A stretch of DNA of 64,000 bases from Nocardia sp. alder85J (GTDB lineage Bacteria > Actinomycetota > Actinomycetes > Mycobacteriales > Mycobacteriaceae), in assembly GCF_020176955.2 (NCBI RefSeq), contig NZ_JAIUCZ020000012.1, positions 62,001 through 126,000 of the forward strand. The letters run 5' to 3'. Below the pieces are notes generated by a model that searched no databases, was not told the origin of the DNA, and saw only the letters and a program-made list of their open reading frames with translations. Made by a program: the position numbers and the translations under genes. This document shows positions 21,311 through 28,901 of this stretch, piece by piece. Position 1 is the stretch's first letter. Each line of letters starts with the position of its first letter.

Positions 21311-21880
21311 GTGTCTCGACCCAAGCCACGCGAGGAGGCGCACCGGATGGTGTCGCAGCTCCGTGCTGCGGCGCTGGCCGCGCTGGACGCGACCGAGGAA
21401 GACCTCGCCGGCGTCGTCCGGCTCGATCGGCAGATCGAAGATGCCGTGGCGACAAGAGATTCCGCGATCGTCGACGCGGCCACTGCTCGTGACCGTCTGG
21501 TCAGCAAAGCGCTCACCGGTTACGGGGCTGCGGTGGTGAAGGCCGTAGCCGGGTCGTCGACGGGCGCAGGCGCCGGAGGTAACGGCGAGCGGGGAAGCGA
21601 CCGGGTCGCGGCGCTGACGGCGGCGCTTGATAGTGCGCATGCGCGATTCCGGGAGGCGGTCGTCGCAGCGGTGCAGTCGGCGGAATCGGCGGTGGCGGCC
21701 GCGCGTCTCGGACAGGGGGCGGCCCTCGGGCGGGTCCGCGATCGAGGTGGTATGCCGGGGCGCGAGCTGGCGGAGATGGTCGGAATGTCGCCTGCGGAGA
21801 TCTCCGCTCTGATCCGCGGTGCCGAGCGCGCACAAGCCGCTGGCGGCGGGCAAGGAAGCTCCGCAGCCATCTCCTCGTAA
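21311..21880 (+). CDS. Hypothetical helical protein with C-terminal helix-turn-helix-like segment
   Basis: 189 residues from GTG 21311, chosen because a strong Shine-Dalgarno (GGGAGGA) sits six bases upstream. Almost wholly Ala/Arg/Asp/Glu helical and likely coiled-coil (AALAALDATEEDLAGVVRLD). The end, GRELAEMVGMSPAEISALIR, resembles a DNA-binding helix-turn-helix. This plan (coiled coil plus small HTH) is common among uncharacterised actinobacterial plasmid genes. It is divergent from the leftward genes and followed by a strong terminator hairpin. Confidence 0.75.
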   Translation: MSRPKPREEAHRMVSQLRAAALAALDATEEDLAGVVRLDRQIEDAVATRDSAIVDAATARDRLVSKALTGYGAAVVKAVAGSSTGAGAGGNGERGSDRVAALTAALDSAHARFREAVVAAVQSAESAVAAARLGQGAALGRVRDRGGMPGRELAEMVGMSPAEISALIRGAERAQAAGGGQGSSAAISS

Positions 21881-22028
21881 CTGTGGCTGTCCGCCGGGGC
21901 ACCCGAATGTTCAACCGACGTGCCGAGAGCGGGTGCGAACAAACGGATTTCACCGGCACCGCTCATGGCACCGCGCGGCGTGCAGGGAGGTCGGCACGGC
22001 GTCGGCACGGCGTCGTAGAGTCGGTAAC

Positions 22029-22073
22029 GGACCGAGGGACCAGGCAGACTGCTGCTGTCTGGTCCCTCGGTCC
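22029..22073 (+). terminator. Long hairpin terminator between converging genes
   Basis: Perfect 15-bp stem (22029-22043 and 22059-22073) with a 15-base loop. It sits between the rightward gene ending at 21880 and the leftward gene ending at 22087 and could serve both strands. Confidence 0.75.
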
Positions 22074-22086
22074 ACTGCGGGAAGCG

Positions 22087-22251
22087 CTAGCGGTCTCTAC
22101 TCCACGCATCGCCGAATTCGGCGATGTTCTGCTCGATTTCCCTCTCGGCTTCCTCCTTCGTGCCGTGCCGGGTGAATCCGCCGAATTGGTTGGTCGCGTA
22201 GAAGTAACCGGACCGTGTTTCGATGTGCCAGAACCGCTTGGCTCGCTTCAT
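22087..22251 (-). CDS. Small basic protein, 54 residues
   Basis: From ATG 22251 with GAGAGG about 7 bases upstream. Begins MKRAKRFWHIETRSGYFYAT and contains alternating aromatic and basic residues suggesting a small beta-sheet domain, then a charged helix (KEEAEREIEQNIAEFGDAW). Function unknown; codon use and ribosome binding site support expression. Confidence 0.7.
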   Translation of the reverse strand: MKRAKRFWHIETRSGYFYATNQFGGFTRHGTKEEAEREIEQNIAEFGDAWSRDR

Positions 22252-22447
22252 CGTGAATCCTCTCGTGGTGTGTCGTGGTGAGCGTGCATCGCTCACGAAT
22301 TCGATTTGGCTACAGAGGTTTTGATGACGTTGTGGTCGCCGATGAGTGCGGAATTCGTCGCTCTGACCTGATCCGGCCTGGGTCGGCGGCCCATCCATCC
22401 GGCCTCCGACATTCGCCCGGCGCGTCACCAGCAGTTGCCGGACGGTG

Positions 22448-22948
22448 TCAGAAGGGCGCCTCGGCGTGGTACCCGATGGTTTGTATGGCCTCGGCTGCAC
22501 CGAGCTGCTCCAGAATGAATGTGATCTGCGCGTAGGGCCCCTTGCTGCTGATCGAGTTCGCGAATCGCTGGTGCAGGAGCGTCGTGAGCCAGTGCAGGAC
22601 GTGCTCCATCGGCTCCGTCTTGGAGGCGGCCTCGATCAGTTCCAGCACTTCCGCGTCGATGCCTTCGACGGCCTCGATCTTCGGCCAGGACCTGAGGCCG
22701 GAGGTAGCCTCCTGCACCGCCGTGTGGGCCTGGTCGACAGTCAGTGACGCCGCCTGCACCCGGAGGTCGTGCAGATGACCTCGGATCTCGTTGACGTGTT
22801 CCAGGGTCGCCTGGATCGCGTAGAAATCCTCACTGCTCTCGCCGCCTTCGGCGGCAGCGCGGGAGGTGAGGTACAGCAATTTCGCCCGCACGAGTTCGGC
22901 GGTGGCGATTTCGTTCGCGATGCGCTCGGCGGGAAGCTGTGTGGTCAT
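22448..22948 (-). CDS. Hypothetical all-helical protein, 166 residues
   Basis: Start ATG 22948 chosen over ATG 22960 because GGAGGA lies four bases before it; the upstream ATG overlaps that Shine-Dalgarno. The protein is an alpha-helical bundle rich in Ala/Glu/Leu (AERIANEIATAELVRAKLL; TVDQAHTAVQEATSGLRSW) without motifs I recognise. No signal peptide or membrane segment. Confidence 0.72.
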   Translation of the reverse strand: MTTQLPAERIANEIATAELVRAKLLYLTSRAAAEGGESSEDFYAIQATLEHVNEIRGHLHDLRVQAASLTVDQAHTAVQEATSGLRSWPKIEAVEGIDAEVLELIEAASKTEPMEHVLHWLTTLLHQRFANSISSKGPYAQITFILEQLGAAEAIQTIGYHAEAPF

Positions 22949-23118
22949 GAATTCCTCCATCGGAGTGGGTCGGCTGCGGCGTGCGTGCCGCGGTGACTGC
23001 GGAAATCGGTTCGGAACGGTGAAGTGCAGCATTCGGTCGGCTGGGAAGAAGCGGATTTCGCTGTGGGCGCGCCTTTGCGGCGACCCCTGCGGAGTGCGCT
23101 TCGCGACCGCCGTGGTGA

Positions 23119-23724
23119 TCAGTGCGCGATCCACCACTTCTCGGCGGTCACGTCCGGGCCGCCGACCATGACGTAGTCGCGCAGGAGGTCGTAGTGCTCC
23201 TGGCGGTGGAGCCAGTCGGGATGGGCTGCGGTCCACGTCGTGAATTCGGGCGCCCCGGCGGCACGGATGTCGGTGACATCGGTGTGCCAGCGGCTCCAGC
23301 CGGCCGTGGAGGTCCGGTGCTCGCGCGCCACCATCGACACGATGAAATCGCGGTCGGGCTGATCGAGATGCTCCCACAAACCACGCACGACCACTCGCGT
23401 CCACTCTTCGCTACCGATCCCGTAATCACTGATCGACCACCCATCGACCTGGCCGTTCTCGAACGCCGTGAGGAACACCTTCCGGGCGTACCGGCCCGGC
23501 TTGGGGGCGTTCCAGAACTCCTCGGACCGACGCGGGTCGGTGGTCTGGGTCACCAGCCGGGACTGTCCCCGTTTCACGCCCCTGACCGCGGTCTCGACCC
23601 ACGACCGCCGGGTACACCGCAGCCGGTAACCCCACGGATAGTCGGTGTCGATATGGGCGGTCTCGGCATCGGTGTGCCCGTACAGCACCTTGACGATGCG
23701 GCCGCGGTCTTCGATTTTGCTCAT
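23119..23724 (-). CDS. Hypothetical protein, 201 residues, Trp-rich
   Basis: ATG 23724 with GGAG seven bases upstream. N-terminal ~75 residues look like a small beta domain (RGRIVKVLYGHTDAETAHID, then GYRLRCTRRSWVETAVRG). The rest has many Trp/His/Asp residues (EEWTRVVVRGLWEHLDQPD; SRWHTDVTDIRAAG; HPDWLHRQEHYDLLRDYVMV). No family recognised. Codon use matches its neighbours. Confidence 0.72.
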   Translation of the reverse strand: MSKIEDRGRIVKVLYGHTDAETAHIDTDYPWGYRLRCTRRSWVETAVRGVKRGQSRLVTQTTDPRRSEEFWNAPKPGRYARKVFLTAFENGQVDGWSISDYGIGSEEWTRVVVRGLWEHLDQPDRDFIVSMVAREHRTSTAGWSRWHTDVTDIRAAGAPEFTTWTAAHPDWLHRQEHYDLLRDYVMVGGPDVTAEKWWIAH

Positions 23725-23825
23725 TGAAACTCCAAGATGAAACGGACGAGGGAATTGAGGCAGATGGGTACCTCGTCCGTCGCACCGGCCACCCGATGCG
23801 ACGGGGCGGAATCCATCCACCGTGA

Positions 23826-24182
23826 CTATGGAGTCGGGGTCCGGTTCAAGGTTGCATTCCCCAGCACAGTCTGCGGCTGACCGCGGAAGGATTTGTGTTT
23901 CTTGACCACGGCCCTGGGAATGCGAACCCGATCCCCGGGGTGGCACTGGAACGCCACCTTTTTCCGGGTCACGATCTTGACGATCGAGTTGTCCGGCAGA
24001 GTGATGACCAGGGTGCGGCGCTGGTCGCGGCGTTCCTTCGCTTTGTTGAAGTGGCTGGTTGTTGTCGCGAAGGTCACCTCACCGATGAGATGGGAAACGA
24101 CCTCCCCCGGTTCTGTGGCGAGCATGGCCTTGGATAGGCCGATATTCGACAGCGGATCGGGAGTAGAGCTGAATGCAGACAT
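23826..24182 (-). CDS. Hypothetical basic protein, 118 residues
   Basis: ATG 24182, Shine-Dalgarno GGAG 8 bases upstream. Residues ~30-105 alternate hydrophobic and basic residues (TLVITLPDNSIVKIVTRKKV; HPGDRVRIPRAVVKKHK), suggesting a small beta-barrel, perhaps nucleic-acid binding. The phrase PGDRVRIPRAV is SH3/KOW-like in style, but I cannot assign a family. Confidence 0.7.
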   Translation of the reverse strand: MSAFSSTPDPLSNIGLSKAMLATEPGEVVSHLIGEVTFATTTSHFNKAKERRDQRRTLVITLPDNSIVKIVTRKKVAFQCHPGDRVRIPRAVVKKHKSFRGQPQTVLGNATLNRTPTP

Positions 24183-24477
24183 GCGGGAACTCCGTGAGAT
24201 GAGGGAAATGGAATGTCCGAATAGAATTCGTTGCGATGACGGCCTGAAAGCCGAATTAGCTAGGGCGATGTATGGGCCCGAATACCTGTCGGCTGAGTGA
24301 ACCCGAGACGTAGCGCGCTGGTGAGGGTCGGAACTCCATACCGGGGAGTAGGGCATCCTGGTCGGGCTCGTCGTCGAGGCGACCCGAGGCGGTCAAATCG
24401 CTGCGGCGTGCCAGCATGCGGAACCGGCACCTGAGCCGCAGGATCTTCTGATCCTCCGTGAAGGATCGAGGTTCTGG

Positions 24478-24768
24478 TCAGCGGTCGGGCGTGAGTTCGC
24501 CCACGGTGACCTGGGAGCGCCCGGAATTCCCGGTGGGCGTCACACGCGCCAGTGGCGGCCACCGGTAGTAATCGCTGGTGGCGTGCGCAGCGCAGAACAG
24601 GAATGCCTGACAGACCGGGTGGTCCTCCCCGGGGCACGCGCTCCGCGAATCCACCCTGGCCGCGCCGTGTGTGGCCGGTGCGTGGCAGCGGCCACACACG
24701 ATCGGCTGAGGGGTGACGAAGGTGCGGACCATCCCGGATTTCGTCCGTTCGCCGTGCCCGGTGGCCAT
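24478..24768 (-). CDS. Small zinc-finger-like protein, 96 residues
   Basis: ATG 24768 with GGAG five bases upstream. Cys/His pattern: CGRCHAPATHGAA, then CPGEDHPVC, then FCAAH, giving enough ligands for one or two zinc sites. The N-terminus is basic (MATGHGERTKSG). Divergent from the ribbon-helix-helix-like gene; the shared intergenic operators imply co-regulation. Function unknown. Confidence 0.7.
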   Translation of the reverse strand: MATGHGERTKSGMVRTFVTPQPIVCGRCHAPATHGAARVDSRSACPGEDHPVCQAFLFCAAHATSDYYRWPPLARVTPTGNSGRSQVTVGELTPDR

Positions 24769-24792
24769 CTTGTCTCCTATCTTTGCTGGTAA

Positions 24793-24844
24793 AAGTGGCT
24801 TGCCACTTAATCTACACCTGCTGCTTGATAGTGGCAAGCCACTT
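24793..24844. promoter_or_regulatory. Pair of palindromic operators between divergent genes
   Basis: Two near-palindromes: AAGTGGCTTGCCACTT (24793-24808) and its reverse complement missing only the first base (24830-24844), 21 bases apart and centred between starts 24768 (minus) and 24862 (plus). The layout is typical of autoregulation by a ribbon-helix-helix or similar dimeric repressor, and the plus-strand gene encodes such a candidate. Confidence 0.8.
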
Positions 24845-24861
24845 AGCGGAGAATTGTCGGC

Positions 24862-25098
24862 ATGGCGACCAGTCGACACGCGAACCCGCCGCTCAACGTC
24901 CGTCCCGACGCTGAGCTGAAGGCGAAGGCCGAGGAGAAGCTGAAGGTCCGGGGACTGGAGATGACCGCGTTCGTAGTCGCGTGCCTCACTGCGGTGGACC
25001 AGGATCCCGACGGGTTCCTGGCCACCCTCGAGGCACACTGGCCGCCACAGGCAACGCGGGGCCGGCCGCGCAAGAGTCGCCACCCGACCGGGGAATGA
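24862..25098 (+). CDS. Ribbon-helix-helix-like protein, candidate autorepressor
   Basis: 78 residues. The segment NPPLNVRPDAELKAKAEEKL then KVRGLEMTAFVVACLTAVDQ fits a ribbon-helix-helix fold (short strand, helix A, turn, helix B) as in antitoxins and plasmid copy/transfer repressors. The C-terminus is basic (TRGRPRKSRH), suitable for DNA contact. It is not followed by a recognisable toxin. The two palindromes in its own upstream region are the natural binding sites. Confidence 0.72.
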   Translation: MATSRHANPPLNVRPDAELKAKAEEKLKVRGLEMTAFVVACLTAVDQDPDGFLATLEAHWPPQATRGRPRKSRHPTGE

Positions 25099-25105
25099 GG
25101 CTCTC

Positions 25106-25231
25106 GTGGAACGGATTGCAATACAGGCCGTCCTCGTCGCGGTGCGCAGCGATCTGGCCGAGCCCGCGATAGCGGCTACCGCGCTCACTACCTGTAACTC
25201 GGTTGGCCTGACTGGTGGCATCGCGTCGTAG
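25106..25231 (+). CDS. Possible 41-residue small protein
   Basis: GTG 25106 is preceded by GAGG at five bases and lies eight bases after the ribbon-helix-helix gene, a normal spacing for coupled expression. The peptide (VERIAIQAVLVAVRSDLAEP, then an Ala/Thr-rich end) is mildly hydrophobic. No family recognised; it could be chance. Confidence 0.3.
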   Translation: MERIAIQAVLVAVRSDLAEPAIAATALTTCNSVGLTGGIAS

Positions 25232-25306
25232 CCCCCTGGCAGACAGGCGCTATCCACCGTTCCTGGAGTTCCGTCATCGGGTCCAGATCAGACGACAAGG
25301 AACGGC

Positions 25307-25541
25307 ATGCTTGAAATGCTCATCACCAGGCGCAAGCGCGGCGATAGACCGGTCCGGGTGTCTCCTCGGTACCGCATGGTGGCTCCTGCTCGCCGCGGGC
25401 CTACGGCGCGACACCGCGATCCGCCTCTACGCCGGCCTGGCGCGGTCGGGCACCCGAATTCGCGTCGACGCGCAGGCAGTCCTCGCCTGCACCCGCGGCT
25501 CCACGCTCACGAACCCGGCCGACGCCCGCGACCACCAGTAA
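25307..25541 (+). pseudogene. Small hypothetical gene, probably frameshifted
   Basis: ATG 25307 has a good Shine-Dalgarno (AAGGA, five bases) and begins MLEMLITRRKRGDRPVRVS. The coding look then moves to a neighbouring frame that reads LLLAAGLRRDTAIRLYAGLA and ends DARDHQ at 25541. Either a one-base change split one small gene or the second half has an unseen start. No family recognised. Confidence 0.35.
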
Positions 25542-25602
25542 CCGCCGGACCGTGGCGCGACAACCTGTCACCCCGGGGGAAGCCTGGCCACGGACTCCTG
25601 GA

Positions 25603-25899
25603 TCACTGGACAGCGACGCGACCGTGATGCACTCCGCGGAACCCACCAGCAGCCAGGTAGCCGTCCAGGTCGGCATGATTTCCCGACCACGCACGGCTCA
25701 CCCAGTTAGCTAGCGGATCGGGGTTGCCGGTGGCTGGCAACTCCTTGAAAATTGACCCTGGGGTCAGAACTACTGATTCGCCTGGGGTCAGGATCAGCGA
25801 GTTGTTGACAACGACGTCCGACCGGGCGCGCTCAGCAGCCGGAACGTGATGGCTCAGAGAGGATCTGGCCGATACCGATGACCGCTCGGGTTCGATCAT
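25603..25899 (-). CDS. Possible 98-residue hypothetical protein
   Basis: The second half (FKELPATGNPDPLANWVSRA, then WSGNHADLDGYLAAGGFRGV) reads like real protein, while the first third is less convincing. A 10-base direct repeat (TGACCCCAGG) encodes a repeated LTPG. There is no clear ribosome binding site. Weak candidate. Confidence 0.3.
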   Translation of the reverse strand: MIEPERSSVSARSSLSHHVPAAERARSDVVVNNSLILTPGESVVLTPGSIFKELPATGNPDPLANWVSRAWSGNHADLDGYLAAGGFRGVHHGRVAVQ

Positions 25900-25905
25900 C
25901 GGTTG

Positions 25906-26109
25906 TCACGCTGGTGATCCGCTGTGCGGCCCGGGCTGGACCGGTGACGTGTCGGTGCGGTGCTGGCGGGCGCGGATGATCGCGGCGGTCTGCCGGAGGG
26001 TGGACGACAATGTCGCCGGGCGCAGGCATCCGCGCAGTGATTCCGCCGATCGGTCCGGCCAGCGGATGTCGAGGGTGTAGGCGCAGCGGGTCTGCCCGTC
26101 GCCGATCAC
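25906..26109 (-). CDS. Small hypothetical protein, 67 residues
   Basis: GTG 26109; the frame is open a little further upstream (ALDELATRILTDR) so the start may be earlier. The peptide (CAYTLDIRWPDRSAESLRGC, then LRQTAAIIRARQH) looks like a genuine short soluble protein. No family. It converges with nothing and is divergent from the plus-strand gene at 26235. Confidence 0.45.
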   Translation of the reverse strand: MIGDGQTRCAYTLDIRWPDRSAESLRGCLRPATLSSTLRQTAAIIRARQHRTDTSPVQPGPHSGSPA

Positions 26110-26234
26110 ACGGTCGGTGAGGATCCGGGTCGCCAGTTCGTCCAGGGCCCGCGAGTTCGAAAACCCTGGTCACGTTACGTCTTTCGTCGACGGCGGGGGT
26201 GCGTGGTGGCTCTCGCCGGGAGATGGACGAGGAC

Positions 26235-27203
26235 ATGCCGAAAAACCACGGCAATCGGCAGCGGCGCGCACGCGAGATCCAGGACTCCACGGGAGCCAAA
26301 TACACACGTGCCCTGCACCACACCGGTGCACGCACCTCGCCGGCCGGGGAGATCACCCCCGCTACCGGCGGCGCAGTGGCCCCGGTCGACGGGGTGTCTC
26401 GGCGGCCATCGAAGGTCCAGATAGAGGGCCAGTGGCGGTATGTGCGCCGCCGCGACGCCGAGGAACTCGGCCAGGACGGTTTGGCCGACCCCGTCGGGGG
26501 CGATGTCGTGGCCGCGGCCGACGCGTTGCTGCCGCACCTCAGGGCCGTGTTGTCCGCGCCGATGGATCCGGTCACCGTGCCCGGCCGGGACGGGCGTCCC
26601 GGGCAACTGGTGCAGTGCCGGCGGCCCGACGATGTCCGCGAGAAAGTGCAGGGGCTGGTCGCCGATGTCGAGCGGGTACGTGACACCGCCGATATCGCGC
26701 ACGTAGACGCGGTGACCGTCCGGGCGGCCCGGTGGGTCCGCTCGCGGATCAGCGGGCTGTGGGACGACACCGCCGGTCCGCTGCAGGACCACGTCGACAC
26801 GGCGCTGACCGCAGCTGCGGATCTGGCCATCGTGGCCGAAGCGGTCTACAACCGGGGTTGTCTGCTCGGTGCCGGGGACAACCGCCCCCGCCGGCAGTGG
26901 GGGTATTCCCCGTGTGGCGGCGGCCCGGTGCGGGTGAGGGTGCGGATTTTCGACTTCGACGACACCATCGTCACTGTGCCGGGATGCCCCCGCCACGCCG
27001 CTGAGGAGCTGGTCCATTGGGATTATCAAGTCGACGACGGTGACGCTGGGGTGGAGATCATGGGCGGTGACGATCAGGATCTCGACCTGATCTACGCCCT
27101 CGCCGAGGAGGTCCGCTTCGAACGCCAGCGGCGCCGGGAAACGCAACCCGCGGGATCCCAGCGGCTGCCGGAACCACCGTGGATGGACCCCGACGCCCGG
27201 TGA
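26235..27203 (+). CDS. Hypothetical actinobacterial accessory protein, 322 residues
   Basis: Begins MPKNHGNRQRRAREIQDSTG then KYTRALHH, a basic opening I associate with uncharacterised Nocardia/Rhodococcus plasmid proteins. A helical middle follows (AADALLPHLRAVLSAPMDP), then IFDFDDTIVTVPGCPRHAAE, which superficially resembles a HAD motif (DxDxT) but lacks supporting motifs; it ends acidic. ATG 26223 is an alternative start. No function assigned. Confidence 0.7.
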   Translation: MPKNHGNRQRRAREIQDSTGAKYTRALHHTGARTSPAGEITPATGGAVAPVDGVSRRPSKVQIEGQWRYVRRRDAEELGQDGLADPVGGDVVAAADALLPHLRAVLSAPMDPVTVPGRDGRPGQLVQCRRPDDVREKVQGLVADVERVRDTADIAHVDAVTVRAARWVRSRISGLWDDTAGPLQDHVDTALTAAADLAIVAEAVYNRGCLLGAGDNRPRRQWGYSPCGGGPVRVRVRIFDFDDTIVTVPGCPRHAAEELVHWDYQVDDGDAGVEIMGGDDQDLDLIYALAEEVRFERQRRRETQPAGSQRLPEPPWMDPDAR

Positions 27204-27560
27204 CGGCCGGCCACCGGCCTCGGGCCGCGGCCCGAGTGCTGCGGCTGGAAACGCTTGACGCAGTGGGGCAGTCGCCTCGGTCACCGCGCGACCGACACCA
27301 CCGGCCCGTCACAGTGACAAAGTCGCCGGGTGCCCGGGATCGCCGGATCGGGGCCGGTGTCGTCGTCCGCTGCGGCGGACGGATGGTTCCAGCATCGCAA
27401 TTGTTGCCGCGCACTCCTGCGGCGTACGAGATCGCACTACAGATTCGCGGGGGAACTTTGGAATGAGATTCACACAGAGACGGGAAATACTGAATTCATT
27501 ACATCAGTAGATACGGATTCGAATTACCGATCTACGCTATGGTGGAACCACGCGAACGCA

Positions 27561-27593
27561 GTGCGGCCCGCCGATCGAACCGGCGGGCCGCAC
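27561..27593. terminator. Perfect 13-bp hairpin in intergenic DNA
   Basis: Arms 27561-27573 and 27581-27593, seven-base loop ATCGAAC, flanked on the left by AT-rich sequence. It could terminate transcription from either side or be a structural site. No U-tract on the plus strand. Confidence 0.6.
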
Positions 27594-28286
27594 AAGATTA
27601 GGGCTAGCGATGCAACGCTTGCACTATCAGAAACGCTGTGACCAGCACGTTCACGTATTGTATGGGGACCTCGGCGGTGATCCTGATCGTCGCCGAGGGC
27701 CTTCTACGCCGTGCTCGAGGCACCCTTCACCTCCTTCCAGGGGACAGCGCGGCACCCACGGGATTGCCAGGATTTCCCCCAGGGTGACCACCGGGGAACC
27801 GAATACGATCCGGCGGCACCATGCAGGGTATCGTATTAACCCGGCGAAAGGTTCCCCGAAAGTAATTTCCCCTCGAAATAGGCAGTCTCGCGCCCGGCGT
27901 TTCGACAGCATCCCGGTCACGGAGAGCGAGCGAACCACCGGAGCAGAGCCGATCTCCGTCCGGGCGAGCCTGGCCCCGCCATGCGTGGCATGCACGGTCC
28001 GTGCACGCAGCTCGGGTGCGGAGGTGGTGCTGCAGGGCGTATTCCCGCGTGTGCGGAAATGTCAGGGAAGCGATCCGCAATGACACTGTCGCAGTGCAGG
28101 TCTCGGATCACGGATCGACCCGGAGTGGTCCGGCGATCTCGATGCCGCGATGATGACCGGCCGTGACCCTGATCTGACGCACGGTATCGAGAACACCTAT
28201 CGACATCGGCATTGACGAACAGCCCACAGCGTCCTGGCCCGGTTATATGCTGTCCCGGCACCCATGCTGCGGTCCAGCCGCAACAG

Positions 28287-28325
28287 CCTCCGGCCGCCAC
28301 GTTCCCCCTTCGTGGGGGCCGGAGG
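28287..28325. terminator. GC-rich hairpin upstream of the ParB-like gene
   Basis: Outer stem CCTCCGG (28287-28293) with CCGGAGG (28319-28325), inner stem CCCCC (28304-28308) with GGGGG (28314-28318). It lies 74 bases before the ParB-like start codon, so a terminator for upstream transcription or a leader structure are both possible. Confidence 0.5.
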
Positions 28326-28398
28326 TGGTGTTCAGGGCAGGTAAACGGATGTATGTAGAGGCTATGCAAGGTGCCGCGATCACTGAATAGATAGGGCT

Positions 28399-28779
28399 AT
28401 GCACACGATTTCCCCCGCCGCTGTCGCCCTCATCAACGAGTGGACCGAGACCCACGCGGGCGGCATCAACCCTGTCCACGACGCTCACGATCAGGCCAAG
28501 CTCGCCGCCCTCATCGAGGACATGACCGAGAACGGCTGGCAGGGTGCGCCTCTCGTCGTCGACGGCGAGCAAGCCCTCACCGGATCCCATCGCTACTGGG
28601 CGGCTATCGCCACCTGTACCGAGATCCCCCGCATCGACGTCACCGATCTGTGTCGCCTGTTCGACGTCGACTGGGACACCCACCGCGACGAGCACTACGA
28701 GATATACGACGCGTACCGCATGCTGCCGGATCTGTTTCCGGCAGACGTCGTCGCATACCTGGGCCTCGACCTGCACTGA
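28399..28779 (+). CDS. ParB/sulfiredoxin-fold-like protein
   Basis: 126 residues. The pattern AALIEDMTENGWQGAPLVVD then GEQALTGSHRYWAAIATCTE followed by IPRIDVTDL matches the ParB-N/sulfiredoxin fold (x-G-W-x-G-x-P-L...G-x-H-R-x-x-A), with the conserved GSHR in place. It lacks the HTH and C-terminal domains of a partition ParB, so it is a stand-alone member; such proteins can be nucleases, CTP-binding switches or ADP-ribosylation-related. It is 122 bases upstream of the Cas8c-like gene on the same strand and may share its transcript. Confidence 0.7.
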   Translation: MHTISPAAVALINEWTETHAGGINPVHDAHDQAKLAALIEDMTENGWQGAPLVVDGEQALTGSHRYWAAIATCTEIPRIDVTDLCRLFDVDWDTHRDEHYEIYDAYRMLPDLFPADVVAYLGLDLH

Positions 28780-28901
28780 TGCCGGACTTTTGGCGATGGG
28801 CCGCTGAGGTGGTCGGTCGTAACCGGTACCTTTCTGGCCACCATCGGCCCTCGCGTGGCCCGTCGCATGGCCGATGATCACCGATTTGAACAGAGGTTCT
28901 G

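Larger units (their letters stand above)
27204..28398. other. 1.2-kb gap without a clear gene, containing two hairpins
   Basis: None of the six frames shows convincing codon character. The stretch 27420-27545 is distinctly AT-rich for this DNA. It holds a hairpin at 27561-27593, a further hairpin at 28287-28325 and a split 8-base inverted repeat (AATACGAT / ATCGTATT near 27802-27836). It may contain a promoter, non-coding RNA or attachment/replication site; nothing can be assigned. Confidence 0.5.

Noticed and set aside
26950..26990. HAD-phosphatase motif FDFDDT in the 322-residue protein
   Set aside because: No other HAD motifs found at suitable spacing; likely coincidence.
27500..27540. 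tRNA-like T-arm sequence near GGATTCGAATTACC
   Set aside because: No matching acceptor, D-arm or anticodon arm around it.
27727..28086. Minus-strand frame of 119 codons in the gap
   Set aside because: Composition (Arg/Pro/His-rich, low G/C preference at third positions) is not like neighbouring genes and no ribosome binding site is present.
27204..28900. Possible CRISPR array near the Cas8c-like gene
   Set aside because: No regularly spaced direct repeats of 25-40 bases were seen here or elsewhere in the window.
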